The notes under the pieces are model-generated. The model saw only the letters and a list, made by a program, of their open reading frames with translations, made no database searches and was not told the DNA's origin. From Leptolyngbya sp. FACHB-321 (GTDB taxonomy: Bacteria > Cyanobacteriota > Cyanobacteriia > Leptolyngbyales > Leptolyngbyaceae), in contig NZ_JACJPI010000065.1 of the NCBI RefSeq assembly GCF_014695975.1, positions 124,001 through 188,000 on the forward strand: a DNA stretch of 64,000 nucleotides. The letters are read 5' to 3'. Shown here one piece after another: positions 46,788 through 55,990 of the stretch (positions within the stretch are counted from its first letter, which is position 1; every line of letters starts with the position of its first letter). A program made the translations under genes and the position numbers.

Positions 46788-49142
46788 ATGTTTATTGACG
46801 ATGATGAGCTTCGTGACATCTTTAAAGCTACTAGTGAAGAACACTTGCAGCAAATGGAAGCAAATGTTCTCCATTTAGAAAAATATCCAGATGATAGCGC
46901 TACACTGGAAAACCTGCTGCGCGAAATTCACTCTCTCAAGGGTGATGCTAATATGCTGGGCATCAAGGATATTGGTACCCTAGCTCACCAGTTTGAAGAT
47001 ATTTTAGGATCAGTCAAACGGGGAGAAACTGTCTATTCAACTGAGTTGAGCGATCGCCTCTATCAAGGTTTGGATGCAATGGGTCAACTCGTGCATGCAG
47101 CCGTTACGGGAGAAACTGCTGAAACCAACGTGATCCATGTGATGGCTTACCTGATGGGTGCACCCAAGGAGCCAGAGCAAGCGATTGAGCATGAAAACAA
47201 TGGAAAAGCCATTCTGCTAGAGCCTGTGCAGTTAGCAACCCTTAGCACTAGGGAAGACGAGAGGGACATAGAAGAGAGGGACGCAGAGCAGCGAGACATA
47301 GAAACATGGCAGCACAGAGATCTAGAACCCTTTCAGTATGCTACTCCCTCACTTCTCCATGCCCCCAAAGCTTCACTCTCCACTTCAGTCCACCGCATCA
47401 ATACTATTCGGGTAGAAACGGCAAAGCTTGACACGCTGATGACTCAGGCAGGTGAGTTGACCGTTACTAAAACTCGGATCAATCACCGTCTGGTAGACAT
47501 TGAAGAACTGCTGACGCTATGGGAAGACTGGAACCGTGATGCCTTCAGCCATCGTACTGCGTGGTATGAAGGGCAGCGGGGTGTTAAAGGGCAGTTTTCA
47601 TCAGGGCAAGGTTCCCAGCAGCGCCATCAAGAGCGGCTAGAGCAGGTGGGACAGAGGCTCAATCAATTACGGCAGGCTGCCTATGAAGATAGTTCACGGC
47701 TAGAAAGCGTTGTCACGGAGCTGGAAGCGGGTATTCAGGCTCTCTGTCTCTTGCCGTTGTCTACTCTGTTTCAGCCGTTCGCTCGCATGGTTCGAGATCT
47801 GGCACGGCAGGAAGGTAAAGCGATCGAGTTGGTGATTGAAGGTGGCGACACTCGCGCTGACAAACGCATTCTCGAAGAGATGAAAGATCCGTTGATGCAT
47901 CTGCTGCGAAATGCGATCGATCATGGCATTGAGCTGCCGGATGAACGCGAACACTTGGGTAAACCGCGCACTGCCACTCTCTACCTGCGCGGCTACCAAA
48001 CCGCAACAAATATTGTGATTGAAGTGAGCGATGATGGTTGCGGCTTAATGATTGAAACCATCAAGCAAACAGCGGTGCAGCGAGGTGTTTGTCGTCCAGA
48101 TGACTTTGCAAAAATGAGCGATCGTCAGATTCAAGCGCTCATCTTTGCACCTGGTTTTTCCACCCGCTCGTTAATTACCGAAGTCTCTGGACGTGGGGTG
48201 GGATTGGATGTTGTAAAAACGAATGTTGATCGCCTTAAAGGGACGATCCAGGTGGAATCACGCCCCAATGTTGGCTCCACCTTTCAGATTCAGCTTCGTC
48301 CAACCCTGGCAACTGCCCACGTTCTATTGGTCGTCGTCGAGGGCGTTTCTTACGCCATTCCCGTCGAGTTTATTGAAACCTCGTTGTTAATGCAGCCAAG
48401 CGATCTATTTACAATCGAGGGTCAAACAGCTTTCCTGTTTGCTCAACAGCCGATTTCGATCGTTAAGCTCGCCAATTTACTAGAGCTAAAAGCCCCCTCA
48501 CTCGTTCCCAAAGCGGCACCCCAAGCTTCTTTCCCCTGCATCATTCTCAAGGTTGGTGAAGAACGACTAGGGCTTTTGGTTGATGCATTAGTAGATGAAC
48601 AAGATGTCGTCTTAAAAGCACAAAGCCAGTTGCTGCAACGAGTCCGAAACGTCTCTGGAGCGACCATTTTAGGGACGGGAGAAGTATGTATGGTGCTGAA
48701 TCCGACTGATCTTATTGCCTCGGTGCAAAAGAGAACGATTGTTGATCATGCTCAAACTTCCATGCAAGCAGCTAACCAGAAGCAAGTGGTACTGCTGGTT
48801 GAAGACTCGATCGCGATTCGGACTCAGGAAAAACGCATTCTCGAAAGTGCAGGCTATGAAATTATTACAGCGGTTGATGGTTTAGATGCACTAAATAAGC
48901 TGCCAACTCGTACTTTTGACGCGATCGTCTCTGACGTACAAATGCCGAATTTAGATGGGTTAACACTGACTGCGAAAGTGAGGCAGCATAAAGAATATAA
49001 TGAACTACCCATTATTCTCGTCACCTCTTTAGCCAGTGATGAGGACAAGCGGAGGGGTGCTGAAGCGGGTGCCAATGCTTACATTCCCAAAGGCAGCTTT
49101 GATCAGACGGTGCTGATTGAAACGTTGAAGCGGTTGGTTTAA
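46788..49142 (+). CDS. cheA: CheA hybrid histidine kinase with C-terminal receiver
   Basis: A 784-aa CheA-REC. The HPt domain has phospho-His48 in LLREIHSLKGDANMLG; a variable linker with charged repeats (about 145-190) follows; then the dimerisation region, ATPase (LLRNAIDHGIELPDERE; EVSDDGCGL; GRGVGLDVVKTNV), a CheW-like domain (about 515-645) and a receiver with Asp716 in AIVSDVQMPNLDG and Lys in IPKGSFD. This is the usual cyanobacterial layout for pili or chemosensory kinases. I choose the second ATG (46788): AAGGA at 46771 touches the first ATG at 46776, so the first cannot use it. Confidence 0.94.
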   Translation: MFIDDDELRDIFKATSEEHLQQMEANVLHLEKYPDDSATLENLLREIHSLKGDANMLGIKDIGTLAHQFEDILGSVKRGETVYSTELSDRLYQGLDAMGQLVHAAVTGETAETNVIHVMAYLMGAPKEPEQAIEHENNGKAILLEPVQLATLSTREDERDIEERDAEQRDIETWQHRDLEPFQYATPSLLHAPKASLSTSVHRINTIRVETAKLDTLMTQAGELTVTKTRINHRLVDIEELLTLWEDWNRDAFSHRTAWYEGQRGVKGQFSSGQGSQQRHQERLEQVGQRLNQLRQAAYEDSSRLESVVTELEAGIQALCLLPLSTLFQPFARMVRDLARQEGKAIELVIEGGDTRADKRILEEMKDPLMHLLRNAIDHGIELPDEREHLGKPRTATLYLRGYQTATNIVIEVSDDGCGLMIETIKQTAVQRGVCRPDDFAKMSDRQIQALIFAPGFSTRSLITEVSGRGVGLDVVKTNVDRLKGTIQVESRPNVGSTFQIQLRPTLATAHVLLVVVEGVSYAIPVEFIETSLLMQPSDLFTIEGQTAFLFAQQPISIVKLANLLELKAPSLVPKAAPQASFPCIILKVGEERLGLLVDALVDEQDVVLKAQSQLLQRVRNVSGATILGTGEVCMVLNPTDLIASVQKRTIVDHAQTSMQAANQKQVVLLVEDSIAIRTQEKRILESAGYEIITAVDGLDALNKLPTRTFDAIVSDVQMPNLDGLTLTAKVRQHKEYNELPIILVTSLASDEDKRRGAEAGANAYIPKGSFDQTVLIETLKRLV

Positions 49143-49186
49143 CACATGATCTACCACCAGCGGCGCATGATCAGTAGTAACGATTC

Positions 49187-50293
49187 ATGATTCATCCTAT
49201 TCGCGTTTTATTAGTTGAAGATTCTCCCGTCGTTTTAGTGGTCTTAAAACGTCTATTAGCGACTGCTGCGGATATTGAAGTGGTTGGCACAGCGTGCAAC
49301 GGGCAGGAAGCCCTGGAGCGGCTACCAGCGTTGCAACCAGATGTCATTTGTGTGGATTATCATATGCCTGTGATGGATGGGCTGACGTTTACGCAACGGG
49401 TTATGAGCCAGTTTCCTCGTCCTATTCTGGTCATCAGTACATCAGTTCATCCGCAACAGAATGAGCATAATATTTTTCGCCTCTTAGAAGCAGGCGCAGT
49501 GGATATTTTTCCTAAACTAAAAGTTGGTACTGATCAAGATTATGAGTCGTTTCGCCAGGTGCTAATCAGTAAAATTAGAGTGCTTGCTGGTGTCAAAGTC
49601 TTTACACGCCATAGCCTGAAAACGTCTACCAATAATCAAAGGACAACTATTCTCACGCCAGCGGTAAAGCAAATAAACCAGCCCCTAGAAGGAATTGCCC
49701 CTCCTGTCAAAGCGATCGCCATTGGAGCTTCTACAGGTGGACCACAGGCACTCCACACCCTTTTAACTCAGTTACCTGATAATTTGGCACTCCCGATCTT
49801 TTGTGTGCAACATATTAGCGAGGGCTTTTTGCAAGGATTGGTTAACTGGCTGGCAGCAGAATGCCGTCTACCCGTCAAAATTGCACAAGCTGGAGCTTTA
49901 CCGTTGCCGGGAGTCATTTACTTTGCGCCAGAACGAGCACATTTAGAATTCGGTCGTCAGGGGCAGTTTCTTTGCACAGCTTCGGCTCCAGTGGATGGTC
50001 ACTGTCCCTCTGTTACTGTCATGCTGCGATCGGCGGCTCAGCACTATGGCAACGGGCTAATCGGCATTTTGTTGACTGGTATGGGTCGAGATGGTGCCAG
50101 TGGTATGCAAGATGTGGCGCTAGCAGGTGGCAGAACCATTGCTCAAGATGAGCAGAGTAGCGTGGTGTTTGGTATGCCCAAGGAGGCGATCGCGCTAGGA
50201 GCCGTTAAACATGTGTTGCCGATTGACGCAATGCCTACGGTACTGGCAAAAATGCTTTCTAAATCGAGCAAGACTCGTTCGGGGTTTGAGTAG
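49187..50293 (+). CDS. cheB: Chemotaxis protein-glutamate methylesterase CheB
   Basis: A 368-aa CheB: receiver (about 1-120; LLVEDSPVVLVVL, VICVDYHMPVMDG) linked to the C-terminal methylesterase with catalytic Ser182 in IGASTGGPQAL, His in FCVQHISEGF and Asp in GILLTGMGRDGASGM. It removes methyl groups from (and deamidates) the receptors, opposing CheR. It is last in the cluster and convergent with the MocA-like gene. A distant inverted repeat AAACTGC/GCAGTTT (50294-50352) lies after it but is not a convincing terminator. Confidence 0.95.
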   Translation: MIHPIRVLLVEDSPVVLVVLKRLLATAADIEVVGTACNGQEALERLPALQPDVICVDYHMPVMDGLTFTQRVMSQFPRPILVISTSVHPQQNEHNIFRLLEAGAVDIFPKLKVGTDQDYESFRQVLISKIRVLAGVKVFTRHSLKTSTNNQRTTILTPAVKQINQPLEGIAPPVKAIAIGASTGGPQALHTLLTQLPDNLALPIFCVQHISEGFLQGLVNWLAAECRLPVKIAQAGALPLPGVIYFAPERAHLEFGRQGQFLCTASAPVDGHCPSVTVMLRSAAQHYGNGLIGILLTGMGRDGASGMQDVALAGGRTIAQDEQSSVVFGMPKEAIALGAVKHVLPIDAMPTVLAKMLSKSSKTRSGFE

Positions 50294-50361
50294 AAACTGC
50301 TGCTGTTGGTATGCTATCTAGCCGCGCAAGAGCCACGTATAAGAGGCAGTTTGATGACATT

Positions 50362-51009
50362 CTAAGTCCCACCCAACCTGCTATCGGTTATGGCGTTCAA
50401 ACCGCTGCTCAACGTAACAGTCGTGTTTAGCAACTGCTGATACTGTGCAGGCGTATCTAAATCAATCGCTCCCTTTGGGAAGGATACCTGAAAAACTTTT
50501 TCAGCGTGCTGTTTGATTAAGTACTTAGCACCAACGTTTGCATTCATTCTCCTTAATTCTGTAAATAGAGACCGATCAAACAAAGCAGGCACGCCGATCG
50601 TGTCTGCATAGGCAGAGGCAATAATGGGGTGTTGCGTTGCTCGATAGGACGTGACTAATTGATCGAGTAAAGGAGCGGAAACAAACGGTTGATCACAGAG
50701 AACAATGACGACTGCGTTTAGATGCTGATCAAGGGTTGTGAGTGCTGTTATGCCAGCGGCGATGGAAGTGCCCATACCGTCTGCCCACTGCGAATTTTCC
50801 ACGACATGCAGGGCGAGTCCATCAACCTCTAACGTCATGCGTTCTGCATGTGAACCCAGTACAACCACAACCGGATTACAACAAGAAGCGATCGCCACTT
50901 CAGCCATGTAGCGCAATAAGCTCCGCCCCTGAAACGGTAACAATTGCTTGGGTGTTCCCATGCGGGTAGATGCGCCTGCTGCCAAAATCATTAAGCCAAT
51001 GGTAGACAT
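50362..51009 (-). CDS. MocA-like molybdenum cofactor cytidylyltransferase
   Basis: A 215-aa nucleotidyltransferase. The GT-A signature LAAGASTRMGTPKQLLPF is at the N terminus, followed by VVLGSHAERM, WADGMGTSIAAGI and VLCDQPFVSAPLL. MocA attaches CMP to molybdopterin to make the cytosine dinucleotide cofactor used by xanthine-oxidase-family aldehyde oxidoreductases such as PaoABC. This agrees with the structural genes upstream. It overlaps the xdhC gene by 19 nt and is the last gene of the operon. Confidence 0.88.
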   Translation of the reverse strand: MSTIGLMILAAGASTRMGTPKQLLPFQGRSLLRYMAEVAIASCCNPVVVVLGSHAERMTLEVDGLALHVVENSQWADGMGTSIAAGITALTTLDQHLNAVVIVLCDQPFVSAPLLDQLVTSYRATQHPIIASAYADTIGVPALFDRSLFTELRRMNANVGAKYLIKQHAEKVFQVSFPKGAIDLDTPAQYQQLLNTTVTLSSGLNAITDSRLGGT

Positions 51010-52148
51010 AGGCGCTCTGGATTGGGGTCATGAATGGGTGCATTGCGGTCTCTCAGCATCCCGCCAGTATGGTTAGTCAAAACAGCTTGAATTTCTGCCA
51101 CGATCGCCAACGCAATTTCTTCAGGGGTTTCAGCACCCAAATCAAGCCCAACTGGATGATAAAGGCGTTGCTGTTGAGCGTTAGTAGGAGCAAACCCTTT
51201 GAGGCGTAAGTCTTCCAGCAATTGTTGTGTGCGCTGTTTTGGTCCCAGTACTCCTAGATATTGAAGAGGCGAGGGTAAGAGCGATCGCAATAAGGCTTGA
51301 TCATACAAATAATGATGCGTCATTACAACCGCGATCGTGCGTGCGGTCAGCGTGAGGTTCGCTGCAAGCTCGTTTGAACTACAAAGTATGACTTCATCTG
51401 CTTGTGGGAAACGATCGCGAGTTGCATACGTCGCTCGATGATCAATGACGGTGACATGCCAGCCAAGCTGCTTTGTCAATTGCACCAATGGAATGGCATC
51501 ATACCCTGCCCCAAAAATTAGCAGCGGTGTCGGTGGCTGAATAACTTCAATCAGCACTTCCACAAAACCATTATCCAACTGATAGGAAATAACTCGCGTT
51601 TTCCTTTCTGCAAGTACCCGAGCGGTATCCTGCAATAAAGCCATTGTCAGTTGATGATCCGCAATACGATTGACAACTGTACCATCAGATTTCAGGCATA
51701 ACCGATCGCCAATTTGAGCAGCTACGTTTCCTTCGATGTGGAAGATGGTGGCGATCGCGACTGGTTCTTTTTGCTGAAAACAGTCTGCAATCCATGCAAG
51801 TTGGCTCTTAGCAGAGTCTGTATGCAGCGACTCAAGCAGCACTTGAACAAAGCCGTTACAGCCCATGCCCAAACCCCAAATTAAATCATTACTGGCAGTA
51901 GTATCGTATTGTACAGTGATTGGCTTGGATGCTTGAAGCAATAGTGGTTTTGCCCGTTCAAACACATCACTTTCTAGACAGCCGCCGCTAATGGCTCCTA
52001 CTATTTGACCCGCTTCGGTTAACAACATCCGTGCGCCTGGTCTGCGGTAGACAGAACCCATTGTTTTGACAACGGTGGCGATCGCTGATCGTTGACCAGA
52101 ACGCTCACTCTGTTCAAATGCCTGAAGGATCGCTTGTAATTCTTTCAT
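50991..52148 (-). CDS. XdhC/PaoD-family molybdenum cofactor insertion protein
   Basis: A 385-aa XdhC/CoxI-family protein. The N-terminal domain has VVKTMGSVYRRPGARML and ISGGCLESDVF, the motif region holding the conserved Cys; the C-terminal NAD-like Rossmann domain has LLIFGAGYDAIPLVQL and VMTHHYLYDQALL. XdhC/PaoD proteins bind mature Mo cofactor, mediate sulfuration and load it into the apoenzyme. It lies 25 bp downstream of the ABM-domain membrane gene and overlaps the MocA-like gene, so it belongs to the same transcript. Confidence 0.9.
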   Translation of the reverse strand: MKELQAILQAFEQSERSGQRSAIATVVKTMGSVYRRPGARMLLTEAGQIVGAISGGCLESDVFERAKPLLLQASKPITVQYDTTASNDLIWGLGMGCNGFVQVLLESLHTDSAKSQLAWIADCFQQKEPVAIATIFHIEGNVAAQIGDRLCLKSDGTVVNRIADHQLTMALLQDTARVLAERKTRVISYQLDNGFVEVLIEVIQPPTPLLIFGAGYDAIPLVQLTKQLGWHVTVIDHRATYATRDRFPQADEVILCSSNELAANLTLTARTIAVVMTHHYLYDQALLRSLLPSPLQYLGVLGPKQRTQQLLEDLRLKGFAPTNAQQQRLYHPVGLDLGAETPEEIALAIVAEIQAVLTNHTGGMLRDRNAPIHDPNPERLCLPLA

Positions 52149-52173
52149 TCCATTGATGAGAAATAAACGTTCT

Positions 52174-52761
52174 CTAATGCTTGCTGGCGCTGCGAGATGA
52201 AGCTGGGTAGAGCCAAAAATTCAGCAGCCAGATCAACCAGGGCATCACCGGGTAAGTTAATAATGCAGACACAAAGGTGACTGATACAAATAAACCCAAC
52301 CAGTGAGGCAATGGTTTCAACAATTGTCCCAGCAGTACATCTGCAAGCAAAATGAGTGGATAAACCGCCAGGATACCGAGAACAACATTCTTGTAATAAG
52401 CAGGCCGAGGCAGTGGGTCGGCAGCCTTTGGCGATAACGAAAACCACACTTCAACACCACCAAACTGCTGCTGTGAGCGATCGATCAACAAATCACGACC
52501 CTTCTCAACCCACTGCTGGAAGGTTGGAGAGGTTCGCCAAGCTCTGAAATGGGCGTAACTGTCAAACTTTACAATCACCACGTATTCAGGATGGGTATGA
52601 TCACGAGGACGAATCACATTCACCCCCAGGAAACCTTCAAATTGTTGAGCCGCCTGATTAAACCCTCTAGACCAGGCTTCATACGCTTGAATACAATCTG
52701 GTGCAACAACCTCTGAGATGACTAATGTAATTGGATCGGATGGTCGATCGAAGTTTTCCAT
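52174..52761 (-). CDS. ABM-domain protein with C-terminal membrane helices
   Basis: A 195-aa protein. The N-terminal half is an antibiotic-biosynthesis-monooxygenase-like ferredoxin fold (ITLVISEVVAPDCIQAYEAW; VIVKFDSYAHFRAWRTS), followed by two or three hydrophobic segments (NVVLGILAVYPLILLADVLL; LGLFVSVTFVSALLTYPVM; WLIWLLNFWLY). ABM-plus-membrane proteins are widespread but uncharacterised. Its placement between the aldehyde oxidoreductase catalytic gene and the maturation gene is suggestive. A role in substrate handling or electron transfer at the membrane would be inference. Confidence 0.82.
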   Translation of the reverse strand: MENFDRPSDPITLVISEVVAPDCIQAYEAWSRGFNQAAQQFEGFLGVNVIRPRDHTHPEYVVIVKFDSYAHFRAWRTSPTFQQWVEKGRDLLIDRSQQQFGGVEVWFSLSPKAADPLPRPAYYKNVVLGILAVYPLILLADVLLGQLLKPLPHWLGLFVSVTFVSALLTYPVMPWLIWLLNFWLYPASSRSASKH

Positions 52762-52889
52762 AACAAGCGGTTGATCGACTGAGAAATGTCGATTGGGCTG
52801 GATCTACGAAACCCAACCGACATCAGCAGCTCTGTATGTCTTCAAGTTGGCAAGAGCCAGGATTTGAAGGTGTGTAAAGCAACTTAAGT

Positions 52890-55004
52890 TTACGCAATCA
52901 ACTTATCAGGAGTGAGTGGCAAGCTGCGGAGACGTTTGCCCGTTGCATGATAAACCGCATTGGCAATGGCTGCCGAAACACCCGTAATGCCAATCTCACC
53001 GACACCACGCACACCCGCCGGATTGAAGTTCAGGTCTGGTTCGCCAACAAAAGCAACATCAATGCGGGGCGTATCGGCATGGGCTGGGAAGTGGTAGGTC
53101 GCCAGATCGTAGACGACGGGATACCCTGTATTCGGGTCAAAATGGCATTCCTCCATCAGCGCTTGCCCGATGCCCATTATCACGCCACCACGTACCTGAC
53201 TAGCAGCGGCTTTAGTGTTGATGATACGCCCAACATCCATCACCGATACCCATCGAGTTACACGTAGGCGTCCGATCGCTTCATCAACACTAACTTCACA
53301 GAAGTGGGCACCCCAAGATTGAAACGCCCATTTTTTCGTTTCGTCACCGGGAGCGGAAGAAGCAGAGGCTTCGATCGCCGCCCGTCCCGACTTTTGAAGC
53401 GCTGCACAAGCTTCAGTCCCCGTTGTACAGTTAGCAGTTTTCAGGATATCTTGACAGGCTTTCATCACCGTTGGGACGAGGGATGCGGTCATTTGGGAAC
53501 CACCTGCCAGTCCACCATCGGGCAACTGCGAGTCACCCATCTCCACCCGCACCTTTTCAACCGGAACACCTAATGTTTCGGCGGCGGTAATGGCAACTAC
53601 AGTGTATGATCCCGTGCCCATGTCATTGCCAGAGGTAAGGACATGGACGGAGCCATCTGGGAGCAGGCGTACTTTTGCCGAGGTTTTGCCACGGAAACCA
53701 GGGAACGTGGCAGCCGCCATGCCCCAGCCGATGAGCTTACCATCGCGGGTAAGCGATCGTGGCTGGGGTCTGTCTTTCCAACCAAAGCGCTCCGCCCCAA
53801 CTTTGAGGCAGTCAGCAAAATGCTTGGCGGAGAATGGCAAGCCCTTACGCTGATGCTCTTTGGCTTCGTTCTTGAGCCGTAGTTCGATCGGGTCGAGCTT
53901 TAGCGCCCAGGCAAGTTCATCCATCGCTGACTCTAGTGCCCACATACCCGGAGCCTCACCTGGTGCCCGCATGAAGGTCGGTGTGCCAATGTTCATCACT
54001 GCTAGCTCTTGGTTGAGCAGCAGATTGGGAGCGGTGTACATAGCTGGAGTGACCGAGGTACAAGGCTCTGTAAAGACCTCTACAGGCGATGTGCTGGACT
54101 TCACTTCATGGGCGATCGCGCTCAACATCCCATCTGCTGCTGCTGCTAGCCGAACGGTTTGCTCTGTTTCAGACCGATGTCCAGCATTGGCAGTTACCTG
54201 TCTCCGGCTAAGAACAACTTTCAAGGGACGCTTGATCTGACGAGCAGCAGCGGCAGCTAGAATGCCGTGAGGCCAAGGGAAGGCTTTAGAACCGAAGGCT
54301 CCCCCCAAGTAAGGGATGATAATGCGGACTTTTTCGGAGGGCAGCCCAAACAGTTCAGCATAGGTGCGCTGGCTCAAGGCAACAAACTGGGACGGTTCGT
54401 AGACCGTGAGGGCATCTGTCCCCTGCCAGTGGGCAATGATGGCGTGGGGTTCCATTGGTGCATGTAGTTCAGTCGAAGTCGTGTAGGTTGCCTCCATCTT
54501 AGTCGCGGCACCTGCCATACCTGCGGCAACATCTCCCTTCACAAACTTAAACTCCTCACCCATCTGAGGCGGCGCTTCTTTGAAGACGGCATTCTTCGCC
54601 TCGATCGTGGGCTTCTGGGCATCGTACTCGACCTTCACCAGGTGCGCGGCGTGTCTTGCTCGTTCAAAGGTGTCTGCAACCACTAAGCCAATAATTTGCC
54701 CAGCGTAATGAATCTGGTCATCGGAAAGGGGCAACCGGGCCTCATAGATTTTTGAGGTCATGAAGTTGTTGCTGGGCTTAAATACCTTGGGGGCGTTCTT
54801 GTGTGTAAAAACCGCAGTCACGCCGGGAGCCTTTTCTGCCTCGCGGGTGTCGATCGCCTTGATGCGACCCTTTGAGATCGTCGATGTAACCACAACCCCA
54901 TGCACTAGCCCTGGAACGTCATGTTCTGCCGAGTAGGTCGCCGTACCTGTGACTTTTGCGTAGCCGTCTTTGCGGTTGACCGCTGTTCCAATCACCTTGC
55001 TCAT
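52890..55004 (-). CDS. paoC: Aldehyde oxidoreductase molybdenum-binding subunit (PaoC-like)
   Basis: A 704-aa xanthine-dehydrogenase-family catalytic subunit. Family blocks: GTATYSAEHDVPGLVHGV near the N terminus, MEPHAIIAHWQG, PYLGGAFGSKAFPWP, FMRAPGEAPGMWALESAMDE and GNDMGTGSYTVVAI. Near the end is GVRGVGEIGITGVSAA, carrying the catalytic Glu. By family it holds the cytosine-dinucleotide Mo cofactor and oxidises aldehydes, often aromatic ones. There is no signal; as in E. coli PaoABC it would be exported with the Tat-signal-bearing PaoA-like subunit. It overlaps the upstream paoB-like gene by 4 nt. Confidence 0.92.
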   Translation of the reverse strand: MSKVIGTAVNRKDGYAKVTGTATYSAEHDVPGLVHGVVVTSTISKGRIKAIDTREAEKAPGVTAVFTHKNAPKVFKPSNNFMTSKIYEARLPLSDDQIHYAGQIIGLVVADTFERARHAAHLVKVEYDAQKPTIEAKNAVFKEAPPQMGEEFKFVKGDVAAGMAGAATKMEATYTTSTELHAPMEPHAIIAHWQGTDALTVYEPSQFVALSQRTYAELFGLPSEKVRIIIPYLGGAFGSKAFPWPHGILAAAAARQIKRPLKVVLSRRQVTANAGHRSETEQTVRLAAAADGMLSAIAHEVKSSTSPVEVFTEPCTSVTPAMYTAPNLLLNQELAVMNIGTPTFMRAPGEAPGMWALESAMDELAWALKLDPIELRLKNEAKEHQRKGLPFSAKHFADCLKVGAERFGWKDRPQPRSLTRDGKLIGWGMAAATFPGFRGKTSAKVRLLPDGSVHVLTSGNDMGTGSYTVVAITAAETLGVPVEKVRVEMGDSQLPDGGLAGGSQMTASLVPTVMKACQDILKTANCTTGTEACAALQKSGRAAIEASASSAPGDETKKWAFQSWGAHFCEVSVDEAIGRLRVTRWVSVMDVGRIINTKAAASQVRGGVIMGIGQALMEECHFDPNTGYPVVYDLATYHFPAHADTPRIDVAFVGEPDLNFNPAGVRGVGEIGITGVSAAIANAVYHATGKRLRSLPLTPDKLIA

Positions 55005-55990
55005 GCGATCCCTCCTCCTTTGGCTGAAACGGTGAGGGCGCGTCTAATCGCCCGCTTTGCTAATTCAACTTTGAAGCCGTTGTATTCAAGGGGCTTGGCT
55101 CCTTTCAGGGCGATCTCTGCTGCCTGCTGAAACGTTTCGGTGTTTGCAGCTTTGCCTATGAGAAATGTCTCCGCTTCCGTAAAGCGCCAGGGTTTATGTG
55201 CCATGCCACCCATTGCCAACCGTGCTGTTTTGATGCGGCTATCCGCAAGCTCGACTGCCGCTGCGACCGAAACCAGTGCAAAAGCATAGGAGGCACGATC
55301 ACGCAACTTGAGATACACACTGGACTTGGCAAACGGGGCAGGGGGCAAGATCAGCGCTGTAATGAGTTCTCCCGGTTCTAGATTCGTGTCCCGTTGCGGA
55401 GTATTGCCGGGTAGTCGATGGAAATCCGTAAAGGGAATTTGGCGCTTGCCTTTGGAACCTTCCACTTCCACGATCGCATCCAGCGCTGCCAGTGGCACAC
55501 ACATATCAGAGGGATGCACTGCCACGCACTGATCGCTGGCTCCGAACAGGGCGTGGATGCGGTTAATGCCAGTTAAAGCGGCACAGCCGGATCCGGGTTC
55601 CCGCTTATTGCAGTCAAAAGCAGTGTCGTAGTAGTAGGGGCAGCGTGTGCGTTGAAGCAAGTTGCCGCCCGTCGTTGCCACATTGCGAATTTGCTGAGAC
55701 GCTCCCAGCAGAATGGCGCGTGCCAGCATGGGGTAGCTGCGCCGAACTTCGGGATGGTCGGCAACGGCGGTGTTGCTCACCAGAGCACCCAGGCGCAGAC
55801 CGTCTTTTGTCTGCTCAATGCGGGTCATGTCTAGGCGAGTGATGTCGATCAGTTGGGACGGCTCATCTAGAAAAACCTTCATGCGATCGACTAGATTGGT
55901 GCCACCTGCAATAAACATTGATTGAGGGATCGATGCTTGCTGGACTGCCTCTTTCACCGACGTCGCGCGAACATAGGAAAAGTTTTTCAT
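55001..55990 (-). CDS. paoB: Aldehyde oxidoreductase FAD-binding subunit (PaoB-like)
   Basis: A 329-aa FAD subunit of the xanthine oxidase family. The FAD motif MFIAGGTNLVDRMK is near residue 25; the AATGGNLLQRTRCPYYYD-type region (here ATTGGNLLQRTRCPYY) is followed by FDCNKREPGSGCAAL. Those cysteines match the extra loop that in E. coli PaoB binds a [4Fe-4S] cluster. The C-terminal CO-dehydrogenase-like domain ends KRAIRRAL. It passes electrons from the [2Fe-2S] subunit to FAD. It overlaps its neighbours by 4 nt on each side. Confidence 0.92.
   Translation of the reverse strand: MKNFSYVRATSVKEAVQQASIPQSMFIAGGTNLVDRMKVFLDEPSQLIDITRLDMTRIEQTKDGLRLGALVSNTAVADHPEVRRSYPMLARAILLGASQQIRNVATTGGNLLQRTRCPYYYDTAFDCNKREPGSGCAALTGINRIHALFGASDQCVAVHPSDMCVPLAALDAIVEVEGSKGKRQIPFTDFHRLPGNTPQRDTNLEPGELITALILPPAPFAKSSVYLKLRDRASYAFALVSVAAAVELADSRIKTARLAMGGMAHKPWRFTEAETFLIGKAANTETFQQAAEIALKGAKPLEYNGFKVELAKRAIRRALTVSAKGGGIA

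Noticed and set aside
50294-50352. Terminator between cheB and the MocA-like gene
   Set aside because: The AAACTGC/GCAGTTT arms are 45 nt apart with no T-run; too weak to call.
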